Shown piece by piece: positions 20,722 to 32,605 of a stretch of 64,000 bases of DNA. Source of the DNA: Macrothele yani. Taxonomy: Eukaryota; Arthropoda; Arachnida; Araneae; Macrothelidae. The notes under the pieces are model-generated. The model saw only the letters and a program-made list of their open reading frames with translations, made no database searches and was not told where the DNA came from. The position numbers were made by a program, and so were the translations under genes. How positions within the stretch are numbered: the stretch's first letter is position 1; every line of letters begins with the position of its first letter. The stretch is taken from contig CM076996.1 in NCBI GenBank assembly GCA_039090855.1, positions 46,156,469 to 46,220,468 on the forward strand, in the 5' to 3' direction.

Positions 20722-21742
20722 ATGGTGTTGACGGTTGAACAGTGTTTTGGTGGAACATGTCTTTCACGATGATGACAGAAACACAGAAGAAGCACAAAAA
20801 CAGTTCACTAGGAAATTTCATGATGGAGATGTCCCCCACTGTAATGCAGTATGTCAGCTCATAAAAAAGTTTCGGGAAACTAGCAATGCTCTGGATGCTA
20901 GTTTCCCGAAACTTTATGAGAAACTAGCAATGCTCTGCCGCCCCAGTAGGCCATCCACGTCAGACTAGAATATACAAGATATCCAGGACATGATACAGAG
21001 GAGTCCACACAAGTCTGTGAAGTGGCTGTCACAACAAGCTAATGTGCCAAAGAGTACAGCCCATGGTATTCTGAAAAGGAAGTTGTGTTTCCACTCATTC
21101 AAAGTGTATGTTGTGCATCAGCTAAAAAAAACAGACCACAATGCCCATGTTCAGTACTGCAGGTGGTTCCAAGAGTTCCTGTCTGAAGAACATGAGGAGA
21201 TTCTGAACATGACTTTCTTTACAGATGAGGCATGGTTCCACCTCTACGGGTATATTAACAGCCAAAACACTCATCTGTGGGGTACTGAAAATCCCCACAA
21301 ATTTAAGGAAGTGCCTCTCCACAATCAGAAGGTCAGTGTTTGGTGTGCCATGACTTGTACACACATTATTGGGCCCATTTTCTTCAGTAAAACCATTAAC
21401 TCAGAATGACACCATGCCCAGATTATCCAACCATTCATATCCGAACTCATGGAAAGGGAAATCAATGAAGGATGGCTCCAGCAAGACAGTGCGACTGCTC
21501 ACATTGCTGGTGCATCAATACAGCTTCTTGAGGAATTCTTCGGAAATCGCATCATCTCCCGGGAACTGTGGCCTGACTGGTCATCAGATCTGGCATCGCC
21601 TGACTTTTTTCTGTGGGGAACACTGAAGAGGAAGGTGTATGCAGATAATCTACATACATTTCAAGAGCTACAGGCTGCAATAACGACCCACATCCAACAA
21701 ATCACACCACATACTTTAAAAAAGGTCTTCACCAACATGTAG
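20722..21742 (+). pseudogene. DDE transposase pseudogene (IS630-like)
   Basis: The expected start is ATG 20722 (MVLTVEQC), with a frameshift near 20745, then EHVF. From there the frame is continuous to 21742 except for in-frame stops at 20966-20968 and 21407-21409. Visible parts: helix-turn-helix (KSTAHGILKRKLCFHSFK), first catalytic Asp in FFTDEAWFHLYGYINSQN, second in LQQDSATAHIAG, third in DLASPDFFLWG, with 38 residues between the second and third Asp. A snap-back duplication at 20858-20940 replaced the usual linker before RPSRPS. It is the best-preserved transposase in the window, but dead. Confidence 0.9.
20858..20940. repeat. templated inverted duplication inside the transposase
   Basis: 20858-20885 and 20896-20920 are reverse complements (three extra A in the left arm), and the next bases (GAAACTAGCAATGCTCTG) repeat 20877-20894 directly. 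This pattern fits replication template switching and return. Confidence 0.9.
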
Positions 21743-21803
21743 GAACCAGTTCAACATGGTAAGTGTTACTTTCAGTGCACAGTTATTTTTTGGACACCCT
21801 GTA

Positions 21804-24800
21804 GTAACGAAATCAGAAGAGATTTTTCCATTTAAATGTTTAACCCTTCCCATGCTTGCCTTTTCCTTGAATTAACGTGGTTCTGTAAACTATGTAATAG
21901 TGTATCTGCATCACTAATAACAGAGCTTGAAATCGGTCATATGGATCTTGAAATTGGTATACAGAGAAGTACAGATTTTGCTAATCAATGAGTAAGATAC
22001 CCATGTCTAAAAGGAAGTGACACATATGTTAAAAAAGGGATGTGTCTGTTTATCACTGAAAAAGTTAAGATTACTCAACTGAAAACACACACACACACAC
22101 AAATGAAGTTAGAAAAAAATTTAACATGCTGTCACAGCTCCTACTTTTTAAACAAGAAGAAATTTGATTTACCAGAAAACCTAACTACAAACATGGAAAT
22201 CAGAAAGCATGAATCAGATGATGCTGACTAAGCACTGTTAGGTTAGTATAAGGTGCACAAGGATGCTGGTTTTCCTGTCAAAGATCCCATTTTAATGATA
22301 TGGGCCAAAAAACATAAATACTGCATCAAGCAAAACAGAAAAGGGTTACTATGAATGTACTGAATGCCTGATTTCCATGAGATAGTGGTAAGCAAAGCTT
22401 AGAATGCAGCTGTAATGGGCGCAACAGATTATACTGTAGCATATTCTACTCACGAGCATTTGAAATAAATTAAGTTTTCTTCTTCATCGATAGATTCCAA
22501 ATGTTTGAAAATGCATGAAGCAGTGTTGAAGAAAAGTGGTATTCATATAGCACCAATTGTTCACTTTTGAATTTATGCAACAGAGAAATTTAGTAAACAG
22601 TGGGCACTACTAAAATTAATAAAATCACAAAAAATTTCTTATAACTATCACTAAGATACAAATTTTTAAGTTGTGAATCCGTTTATCGGCGGGGTTTTTT
22701 TTTTCAGTACCTCAATGAAGATTTGCAATTTTTTTCAATACCTCAATGAAGTGTTGATATTTTCAATAAAACTTACACGTAACTTCTTCACTTTTAAAAA
22801 AAAAATTCCTATACTGGGGATTGAATTATTTTTGCATATACCAAATTAAACTATGAAGCAAATCCAGAAACTTTCTGGATGTAACACTGATGGGGTTCCA
22901 ATTGCATTTGATGTAAGCAATGTTATTTAATCTTTAATATGCAAGTCAGAAAATATTCATTATATGCTGTTGTATGTAGTAGAAGATGCAATTTTATTAA
23001 GCATGAAGTCCAAGTGGTAGACTCAAATATCCAAATTTTGGATTTTCCTTCGTTCTTTATTTTCAGTAATTACAACATTTCAAATCTACGGAGTTAAATA
23101 TGAGAAAATTATTCATAATGTGAATCAAAATTTTTAAAGCTCTCTAAAAGCTATAAAAATATCAACACTTTTGTGAAACATTCGTTTTAGTATGATAAAG
23201 TACAAAATTTATTTTAAGTTTATAAAGAATTACCAACAAATTAGAAATGTATTAGGAATTTAAAAATAAATCTGAAGTACATATAGTACATAGGTATAAA
23301 ACAACAACAATGTTCTGATTTTGAAAATATTGTTAGAAAAATGACTTTTTAGGAAATCAAATTAGAATGAAACTGGGTTCTGAAGACTTCTAAATTGGAA
23401 GGAAGGAATGTTTTTGGAGTGACCACATGTGTGGTACTTTGGACTCTTTTGCTAAACATGAGTGTGGTGAAAACACCAATAAACAAACCCCTCACAACAA
23501 CGAATAGACGAAATTACCTAGTCCCATAGTGGAGAGAATTTCTGCGCAAAGAACTTAAAAAGCTTTTGGCAAATATGACGAATTATGGAAATCTTTGTCT
23601 CTCCATGTATGCAGAGATAAACAATCTTCAAGAAGGAAAGAAACGAAACTCAGAAAAAGGTGACACTTAGCGGCTCATGATGAGTGGCCCATTTTGGAAT
23701 GCATAGATGAAAGAAACTCGCAGAGGCTAAGCAGAGAGAAATGCTCCAAAAGGGAATTTGGAGATTTTCAGGAATTTTTGAAAAGGGAATTTCTCCAAAA
23801 GGGCTCCTATGGTGAATGGGGGGCAGTGATGCCTTCTGCAGCAAGATGGTAAAAAGATGCTATATGCTGCACCAGCCATCAGCAATGAATTGCTGGGCTA
23901 AAAGACTATGTGACTGTCTGTCCATCTGCAAACTTGGAAAGCAATGAGGAATGCTGTGATGAAGAGAAAGCATTTTTGATGGTATGGATCTAGTATGAGT
24001 GTTCAGTGTTTTCTGAGGTGTGTGAGCTATGTACCATCAAAATGAGCTACTATCAACATGTAGCACTCGTGTGGTGTCTTGATAATGATTAACACATCAG
24101 TTAAGTGTGCAATATAAAACTGTAAGCACTCACTTTTGTTGTGTTTTCAGAACTGAGATGTGTCATTGAAGTAAACTAACAGAAAAAGCAATATTATCTC
24201 CAGCATAAGTGCCTACCGAGTAATGTGTCACTGATTGTCAATAATGTAATTTAAATTTCTGCATGTACTAAGGGGCAGAACTTCTCCGAGAATACATTAC
24301 TTCTTGACAAAAGTAGCGCTACATAAAAAGGTAGTACTAAGTAATCGCATGTATTAGCATTTATTGAATTCATTTAACCACATTTAATCACAGTGTTTTG
24401 TGCTCATTAAATCTAAGCACCCAGCTAATTGGTAAGAGTGTACTGACTCATCTGAGAAACAATGCTTTAATAATGTTCTATTTTATCTTGATGCTCTTGA
24501 TCCAGTGATCTGAACTCATGTGCCCATTTAGAAACATTATCCTAGCTCAAAGTGAAGTACGCCAGTAGGTGGTAATTCATACTGAAGTAGTGTCAACTAC
24601 TTCAGTATGAATTACCACATTCAGATTGTGTCTGCTTGATGCTATAATTTTGGTATTTATTTTCAGAGTGGACTGCTCAATCATGTATTTCTTAAGGTAA
24701 CTTTTGGGGGCCCACATAACATTTTGGTGCCAAAATACCCATAACATTTGGTTTTTGAGGCAGAATATGAATCCTAATGGTCTAAGAGTGAGCTCCCATA

Positions 24801-25400
24801 ACATTTTGGCTTTCAGAAATGGGACTTGCACCCCAGGAACCCCACAGTAAGCCCCCATAATAACTTGGATCAAGTGCTATTAAAGGCAATTAAAGTAAAC
24901 TTTTTTCATGCTATGGTAAATATAGTAATAATTTTACTGAGCAGAAAGTACAAACTCATCATGTAATGTGTGTGCATGTGTGTGTGATGTGGATGATTTT
25001 CATTTTTATTTATTTTTACTTTGCTAAAATATATAATGAACGATAGATACTCTGTTTAAACTTATCAAAGATTTCAATGGACGGCAAAGTTGAAAAGATA
25101 TTAGTCACAGAATTACTTGTTTAAGTAAAAACACTGAAGGAATTCACAAATTCAGACAAACACAAACATACTAAAAAATCTAGAGAATGCATTTTTATAG
25201 AATCAGAATCATTGTTTTAAAATGTTATTATTATCTTAAAAATAATTTACTTTACCAGTATCAGCAGCAAACTAAGATCCTTCTCGATTCTAAAACTCAA
25301 AAACAGATTGGCAAATTTGCAAAATCGCCGAGGATTTAAATGTAATAGGTAGAGGGGGGAAAAAACCTACCAGAGAAGGACAAATGTATCATCAACAATG
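21804..25400. other. no gene recognised
   Basis: AT-rich. Holds a short (AC)n at 22087-22100, a small direct duplication (TTTCAATACCTCAATGAAG-type) at about 22704-22755, a G+T-rich stretch near 24965-24990, a 21-bp hairpin at 24570-24617, and repeated CCCATAACATTT words at 24715-24805. No coding frame I trust. Confidence 0.5.
24570..24617. repeat. 21-bp perfect snap-back hairpin
   Basis: Arms 24570-24590 and 24597-24617 (TGGTAATTCATACTGAAGTA and complement) with a 6-base loop. Confidence 0.95.
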
Positions 25401-25404
25401 TCCA

Positions 25405-25670
25405 ATGGATTCTTGCTTGGAAGTTCCCGTGACAATCATACCTTTTTAAATTTATACATAGAGCTTGGTTAAACTTTCTGTGATAACAGTCATACCTGTT
25501 TAAATAGATATACAACTCTTCCTTGGACTTCCCATGACAACTATACCTGTTTCAGTTAATATATAGCTCCAGGTTGAACTTTCTATGGTAGCCTTACCTG
25601 TTCAAGTTGCTTTCCTGCATTCAGCAGTTGGACTCTAATTAACATCCATACCTGTTTAAATGGGTGAATC
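25405..25670. repeat. degenerate tandem repeat, about 60-70 bp
   Basis: CTTGGAnTTCCCnTGACAA and CATACCTGTTTAAAT-type words return about five times at 25417, 25466, 25531, 25571 and 25645. Strongly diverged, so old. Confidence 0.6.
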
Positions 25671-26560
25671 ATCTTGAACTAGCATATATGTACTTACAGG
25701 TGACTGGAAGAAATATTTAAAATGACTGAATGAAATAAACCCATTTGGTTTCTTCAACTTTTTATGTTCATTTTCCTGTAATTCTGTTGGATGATAAATT
25801 GGAATTTCCTTTGTATGAAGACCAGAAGGGCATTTTTACTTATAGTTCTCAGCAAGGAGTCGATAAATATACTTAGAGTTCATCATGACTCATGTGTGTG
25901 CCAATTTACTCACAAGATCAGAACACACATTCACCAATTTCTTGGAAAGCAGTGTCACTTTCTATATTCTTTTGAATGGTCAAAAATTGAAAAAAGGAAT
26001 TCTTAGTTACATCAAAGAAAACACTGTGAAACAAGCCACAATTCTATAACCTCTCAGCAAAAAACACAGATATCAATGATGCACCTATAGGCTACATTTT
26101 GACTTGTCTGTTTGCTTTTAAAAGTTTTATAATGTTTTTGCATATGCTTTCTCATAGATGTGCCAAATATATTTTGTGAATATTTCATCTTTGTAAAATA
26201 TCTTAAATATAATTATACATACTGTATATGCATCAAGAGACATAATGAATAATAGCTATAACAAGCAAAATGGCCCAATCCTATAACACCAGATGAATAA
26301 AAGTGGAACATTTTGTGATTTGTTTGATTCTGGGCATCATTTTCAGAGAAAAGTATTGTATGCAAAACACTTATTGATAAATGAGGACTGTGCAAATGAA
26401 GACTGTTGAGTGTTATACTACCCTAACACCACCACAGATACTGAAATTTTAACAGTTTTCCGGGCTCAACAAAGCAATGGCACTGCACTCTGCAGGTTTC
26501 TACAACCACTTGCAAACTGATGAAAGTAGTCCCAGGAGTACATGCTCTAAGCCTTAGATC
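25671..26560. other. no recognisable feature
   Basis: AT-rich spacer with only short frames. Confidence 0.5.
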
Positions 26561-27000
26561 AATGGAGATGCATTTTTTTCATAGATGTGTTAAGATTATC
26601 AGAGAAATTCTGAACAATGCCTAATATAGGAAGAACTATGGACTCACCATCATCCCATAAAAATCACCAAGAGGATTGGTGGAGGTATCATGTCTGGGAA
26701 GATTTCAATCTAGGAAGTAGCACTGACCTGTGTATGTTTCCTGAAGCAATCATCACTGCAGTGGTGCATATGAATGATATAATGGACCTCTATTTGTGAT
26801 CTCATGTTGGTGCAATTAGGAACAATTTTCTTCTACAAGATGATTATGCCCACCCTTGCTAAGTCAGACTGAGCAACTGATATCTAGCGGGCACCATCAT
26901 AAGCTGTTTGGTGTGGAAAGGCCATCTTGCTTGCTTGCTTGATCTTAATCCCATCAAGCGTGATTGGGAGGCTCTATGGTGACATACAGCATCCTATCAA
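26561..27000 (+). pseudogene. Tc1 transposase fragment, highly eroded
   Basis: Shifting frames give GGGIMSGKIS (family GGGS.MVWG.IS), FLLQDDYAHPC (family F.QDNA.PH, with the second catalytic Asp) and LDLNPIKRDWEAL (family PDLNPIEH.W). Order and spacing match the C-terminal two thirds of a Tc1 transposase. No termini found; many stops. Confidence 0.7.
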
Positions 27001-28613
27001 AAATAAAAATGAAAAAAGTTTCAGGCAGAAGCTTAACAATTCTTTATATTCCTTAACTGTCTCACTGTCAGTATGAGACATTATTCACAGGAATGGACTG
27101 ATGTACATAATCACATAGGAATTTATGGCCTGAATCACAATTTTTATCTCATTCATAGGTGACTGTGAAAGTATCATAAATTTCTAAGATGTTTAAATTG
27201 AATCAAATAAAACAAACTTTGCTTGTGTGCCCATAGAAAACCCTGATCAACCACCAACACATCTTACACTTCAAATGCAGCCAATGCCTATGAATTCACA
27301 TGCTTACAATCCCTTACAAAACATGCCTTGTCTGCCATGATCTTTTATCTCTAATGAAAGAATAAGAAATCATACATGAAATCCAGCATTAAATTCCCCC
27401 AAATTGTCAGAAAGCTCATCAGTAAATCTGAAGTTTAAAACAGTGTCAGAAACATTCTCACAATCCCAAATGCAACTCTAAATATCACATTCCATCTGGC
27501 CTTTTTTTAATTACCTACAAACAAAGAAAAAACTTCAGCAACTTTGACTAAAAACTATCTATCAAATTTCCATGAAAAAATGTAATAACCAAAGACAAAC
27601 AACCCTCTGGGTTATCTATTATGGAGATGTGTTTCTATCTCTACAAGAAATACAGGTTATGTCAGCAGAAGCATTAGTTTATTCATTCTAGAAGAATAAC
27701 AGAACATAAAAGAGAAAAGATATATTAAGTTTAAAAAAAAATGCCCTCTTACTGTTTATTATTTATTCCTTTCTCTCTTTCTACTGACTTGTGAAGATAC
27801 TACTTTCAGCCAGACTGGAACAATATAAGATAAATAGCTACCAGCACAAAATAAATAGAAATATGCTCAAGGGAAAGCTTTGAAATGTTTTAAAATTTCA
27901 TTGTCTATTATTCAGATGCAACCTACATCTTGATTATTAGGAAATCTCTTCTCACATCAGATAACTGAAAAAACTTGTCCATGAAAAATTCTGTAATCTT
28001 TCTGCCATGCTACTTAATATGAATAAGAGCAGATCATAGCCATATACCTTTTGAAAAGATTATGTAAAAATTAAAAGCATGAAAAATGTTTTAAGATCAT
28101 TGTATACTGCTGACAGCTTTTTGTTAGGTTTAGGATAACAATGCAGTCCATAGTAATGGACACACTGACTGCTACCCTTACATTAAATCTTCTTTACTTC
28201 CCCATCACCATCTGAGACATTGTGCAACAAGTTCCCAGCTCAAAATGTTTGAAAACATGAAACTTCAGCATTAATGAATTCATGTCTCCTGCTTTGTACA
28301 TTCAGCATACAATAACAGTAGTACTTTATTTTGTTGATTATCATAACAGTTATACTGTACTTCATTAAGATAAGGAAACAACAGGTTTTTGTTTTTCCAC
28401 CATAAAAAATTCTTATGAATATTACTTTCACTTCTCATTAAACTTGTTTTTTCAATTCTTAAAATCATTTTGAAAACTTCAAAGACCATATGCATTGCAA
28501 AAATGTTTTTGGTACAATAAAGCAATTTTCTCCACTTCCTGCAGATCTCTTGATGAATTGTATTATTATGTTAAAGTGATATTTTAGTTACTTTCAGCAT
28601 TGTTTACAGTACA
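27001..28613. other. no recognisable feature
   Basis: AT-rich; nothing beyond short frames. Confidence 0.5.
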
Positions 28614-28816
28614 TACGGAGGGTGAGTCGAAAGTTTTGCAATATTTGCATAAACGCATGTGCTGCGCCGGCTATGTCACGTGTTTAAACTAGTTCAAGTC
28701 ATGCACTGCAGTCAGTTGAAAGGGATATAAAGTGGTAGTCATTGCTGTGAACAGCATTGAATGTTGTCGCTCTGTCTGTGGTTGGGATGCCTAAAAGATG
28801 AACAGCCACAACTGCC

Positions 28817-29616
28817 AAATTTCGAGTATAAAGAACGGTAAAAATTGATGTGTTTGAATCCTAAGGCAAAGATCCAATGAGTATACCCAGCAAAAAGTGT
28901 GAGAAGAAAAGCCAGTCATCGCATACAACGGATTTTAGGACAATAACATCAACAAAGACCGGAAAACACATACGTGAAATGTTCCCATCGCTAGAAAGGA
29001 ATGCCAAGGTAAGCATTATCCGCTAGATTTTTGTACAAGTTACTTTGAAATATCGCACGTAAAAGAGAATAGTAGAATGATTAGAGCTATATAATAGTCA
29101 GAATTAGAACTACTAATTGGAATTGATTCGTTATACATGCATTAGAATCGGCCACATGCGGAACAACGATACGGAACGGATAATGAAGTATAGAAGCCTG
29201 CTGACACCTAAAGAACTAAACATCATAATGAAACATAGATGGCGCCAGCCGGGCTTGATAACGAAATATATCCAGGAAAGTATACCCGACGAATGGCAAC
29301 AAGGAGTATCAGACTCCATTAGCGTGAAATTAACCACAAACATCGGTGGTAAAGTCGCCACGCTTCTGAGGATGCCCAGAGTATGGGCGAAAATTTCGAG
29401 TATAAAGAACGGTAAAAATTGATGTGTTTGAATCCTAAGGCAAAGATCCAATGAGTATACCCAGCGAAAAGTGTGAGAAGTAAAGCCAGTCATCGCATAC
29501 AACGGATTTTAGGACAATAACATCAACAAAGACCGGAAAACACGTGCGTGAAATGTTCCCATCGCTAGAAAGGAATGCCAAGGTAAGCATTATCCGCTAG
29601 ATTTTTGTACAAGTTA
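28817..29616 (+). mobile_element. PLE3 / retrozyme-like head-to-tail unit
   Basis: 28817-29042 and 29391-29616 are near-identical direct repeats 574 bp apart, so the insert is about 1.4 tandem copies of a 574-bp unit of the PLE3 3' region. The hammerhead core (29366-29392) ends right where the second copy starts. It interrupts a mariner reading frame. No coding capacity beyond fragments. The layout equals that of PLE terminal repeats and of nonautonomous ribozyme-bearing retroelements. Confidence 0.85.
29366..29397 (+). ncRNA. hammerhead ribozyme at the tandem-unit junction
   Basis: CUGAGGA (29366-29372), stem II GCCCA-GAGUA-UGGGC, GAAA (29389-29392), AUU, then U-C as the UH site at 29396-29397. 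Helix I would pair GAGU with GCUU upstream, four pairs counting two wobbles. The predicted cut (29397/29398) lies within a few bases of the unit boundary. Confidence 0.75.
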
Positions 29617-30819
29617 TTTTGCTTAAGAGTTTGAACTCAGCCATAATGCTGCTCAAGCAACACAAAACATTTGTCATGCAAAAGGGGAAGGTTCTGTGGA
29701 CCACAGCACCACAACCAGATGGTTCAAGAAATTCAGCTCAGGTGACAGAAACCTCAACGATCTGCCAAGGTCAGGTAGGCCGCGAACTGTGGATTTGGAG
29801 GCCGTGTGCCAGGCCATAGAGGGAAAATCCAACAACCAGCACTCAGAGATTATCAGGAGAGCTGGGCATATCACCGACAGGACCTCGGCAAGGTTTACAG
29901 GAGCTGCCGCATTGTCCCTCACAAACTGATGCCAGCTGAAGCAAACCGCCAAGTAGAAGTGTGCATGAAACTCCTAGAAAACCCACGCAATGTACGTTTC
30001 ATCAAGAGAATTGTTATGTGCGATGAAAAGTGGATCTATTTTTGCAATCCTAACACAAAATGGTTAGTTCAGGGCAGGCCAGCTTCCTGAACCTGTTGCC
30101 AAACATGGGAGCATCAAACACAAGATGATACTCTGTGTCTGGTGGAATTTCGAGAGAAAAATCCATTACGAATTTGTTCCAGACAATCGTACCATCAACG
30201 CCAACCTCTACTTTGAACAGCTGGAGCAGATGTATGCCATTCTGGAGGAGAAGTACCCAGCACTGGTGAACAGAAAGCACACTCTCCTACAGCAGGACAA
30301 CACTCGGCCTCATACCTTGCGAATGACCCGGACAAAACTCCAGGAACTTGAGGGCATTGAACTGATGCCACATCCTGTATATAGTCTGGACCTTGCCCCA
30401 TCAGATTATTACTTGTTCCAGTCCATGGCCCACTTCCTTCATGGGCTGCACTTCAACAACCAGGAGGAGGTGGCAGCTGGGGTGACGGAAGTCTTCACCT
30501 CGAAGGACAAAAACTGGTACTGCTGTATAATCGAAGAACTGGCAGACAGATGGTTAAAGATGGTTCAACACGATGGCCTATACTTTGAAAGCTAGTCAGC
30601 TTTTGTCGCAAAAAGTACGTATGAAGACAAAGTGACCAAATATTGCAAAACGTTTGACTCACCCTCTGTATTTAAAGTTTCACCCAATTTGATGTGTAAA
30701 TTTTATTTTTTATCTTTTCTCCTTTTACTCACACCGGTAGATACATAACCTTTTCTATGTTGTACTTGGTGTGAGTCAAAATTATATATGTATTTTTTTG
30801 CTTAGGTATCTTCTTAATA

Positions 30820-30846
30820 GAATATATATATATATATATATATATA
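30820..30846. repeat. (TA)n microsatellite
   Basis: About 12 TA units directly before the truncated start of the LINE. Confidence 0.95.
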
Positions 30847-31948
30847 ACTTCCATTGTGCATGGCTTTTATCGATTATGAAAAAGCCTTTGATTCGGTGAA
30901 ACCATCAGCAGTTACAATGGCTCTGAAAACCTGCGGTATTGAAGATGCATACATTAATATTATTAATAACATCTATGAAAATGCAAGTGTAAAAGATTAG
31001 GCTGTTTGAAAATACAACACACGTAAAAATTGGAAAGGGAGTGAGACAAGGTGACACCATATCTCCGAAGCTCTTTAATGCCACATTGGAGGGTGTTTTT
31101 CAGTCGCTGAGCTGGGAAAACAAGGGGATAAAGATTAATGGAGATTATCTAACCCACCTTCGTTTTGCTGATGACGTAGTCATTTTTGCGACTACCCCAG
31201 CAGAGCTGCAGAGTATGATCCAGGAACTTGCTGACAAGAGTAAAGAAGTGGGATTAAAAATGAACTTTCAGAAGACAAAAGTGATGTTCAATGCTTTTAC
31301 AAGAAATGAAGATTTATCGATTGATGGAGAAAAGCTGGAGATAACAGACACGTACGTTTATCTTGGACAGCAGATATCAAGTGAGGGTCACATTGATGAA
31401 GAAATTAATCGGCGTACAAAACTTGCCTGGAGAGCTTTTGGAAGAAACAGCATAATTTTCAAGAGCAATATGCCATTATGTCTTAAAAGAAAAGTGTTTG
31501 ATCAATGCATCCTTCCAGTGCTTACGTATGGTGCAGAGACGTGGACCTTAACTAAAAGAGACATACAAAGGCTGCAGACAACTCAAAGTAGCATGGAGAG
31601 GTGCATGCTTGGTGGTAACCAGGAGAGATAAGAAGAGGAACTTGTGGATCCGAAAAATGACAAGAGTGGAAGACATCATGATCAGAGTTAAATCCCTGAA
31701 ATGGCAATGGGCTGGACATACTGCCAGAAGGACAGATCATCGATAGACAGCCGAAATTTTAGATTGGATTCCAAGGGACAGGAAAAGACCCAGAAGAAGA
31801 CCACATGGGAGATGGGTGGATGAAATTCGAAAGTATGCAGGGGTGACATGGAGGAGACTGGCACAAGACAGACCGTTGTGGAGGAAACTTGGGGAGACCT
31901 TCGTCCAGCAGTGGATTGATAATGGTTGACAATGATGATGATGATGAT
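30847..31948 (+). mobile_element. 5'-truncated RTE-like LINE
   Basis: Starts in the reverse transcriptase domain and runs to a 3' end with a short (GAT)n tail (31930-31948). Short 3' tandem repeats instead of poly-A are usual for RTE-type elements. Other fragments of the family lie at 1-31, 849-980/2012-2285 (minus) and 5885-6285. Confidence 0.9.
30862..31930 (+). pseudogene. reverse transcriptase pseudogene of the RTE-like LINE
   Basis: FIDYEKAFDSVK (RT motif A with catalytic Asp), then a 1-base frameshift near 30995, GVRQGDTISPKLFN (motif B) and LTHLRFADDVVIFATT (motif C, the Asp-Asp pair), followed by YLGQQISSEGHID and AETWTLTKRDIQRLQ in a 196-codon open frame ending at 31631. A second shift near 31610 leads to LKWQWAGHTAR and RRRPHGRWVDEIR, the conserved C-terminal region, to about 31930. 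N-terminal endonuclease missing by truncation. Confidence 0.92.
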
Positions 31949-32189
31949 ATAAAGTGGTCATCTAAACCCTCCCAGGTTGTGTATATAAATATATTTCTGT
32001 TTTTTGTTTTCTTTCTTTTGTATGCTACACAGCTTACCAGTCTGGATGCACCACTACAAAATATGCATGGAAATAGATAAAATCTTGTCACCATATATAG
32101 TCATGAAGTTGGTTTAACTACTTTTTTGTGTAGGTGTTGACATTTTGGAAAAAAAAATTTCCACACAGCCAGGTTTCTTTTAGCTATGT
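31949..32189. other. no recognisable feature
   Basis: Short unique-looking spacer. Confidence 0.5.
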
Positions 32190-32605
32190 CAGTGTAATAC
32201 TCAAGAAGAAGTATGTGCTTTTACTGAAAGCTTACTGGCAGATGGAATCACTAATGTCCAAATGTTTTTTGGGGTAGGAAGCTTCCAAACAAATTCCCCA
32301 TCAAGTTTTAATACACTTTCAAGACGTCAGTTTCTGTCTTGGGCTACCATGGTGCAAGACACATTTATATCTCCAGGAAAACTGATAGATATTGAAAGTT
32401 GTACCAAATGCTTGAAGAACCTGATGCTGTAAACTTGCAACGAAGTGGCAGACATCCATATCACTCGGAGTTTTATATAAACTCACAGAACAACCATGTG
32501 CAAGTAATAAAATATCTTCATAACAGAACAAAATGCCATTGCACTCACAGAAGGTTGTGTTTGGTGTGGAACATTGGCCACACGAAATAATGACCCCTTT
32601 TAACT
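32190..32605 (+). pseudogene. Tc1/mariner-superfamily transposase remnant
   Basis: Pieces of the same family as 20481-21801 and 63183-64000. EEVCAFTESLLADG resembles the first helix, MLEEPDAVNLQRSGRHP the interdomain linker (.ETG.V...RSGRP), and FYINSQNN plus VCVWCGTLATRNNDPF in a shifted frame the segment after the first catalytic Asp (GY.NSQN ... VWCA.S...I.GP.FF). No ends found. Confidence 0.5.

Larger units (their letters stand above)
20481..21801 (+). mobile_element. Tc1/mariner-superfamily transposon
   Basis: Ends CAGGGT... at 20481 and ...ACCCTG at 21801, each next to TA (20479-20480, 21802-21803); the subterminal CTGTGCACTGAAAGTAAC of the right end matches CTCTGCACTGAATGTAC at the left. 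Contains one transposase frame. Length 1321 bp fits a nearly complete copy. Confidence 0.9.
28787..30595 (+). pseudogene. mariner transposase pseudogene
   Basis: ATG 28787 starts MPKR then a stop. After the PLE3 insertion the frame resumes near 29630 with ELSHNAAQATQNIC, then TTTRWFKKFSSGDRNLND (helix-turn-helix and linker) and PRSGRP. A shifted frame gives IKRIVMCDEKWIYF with the first catalytic Asp; a further shift near 30090 opens a 156-codon frame (30125-30595) with LLQQDNTRPHT (second Asp) and LDLAPSDYYLF (third Asp). I count 35 residues between the last two Asp, one more than the usual mariner 34. At least two frameshifts and the insert kill it. Confidence 0.9.
28616..30668 (+). mobile_element. 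mariner element split by a PLE3 unit
   Basis: Inverted ends CGGAGGGTGAGTCGAAAGTT and complement of CAGAGGGTGAGTCAAACG, each beside TA (28614-28615, 30669-30670). Removing the 0.8-kb insert leaves about 1.25 kb, the usual mariner size. Confidence 0.92.
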
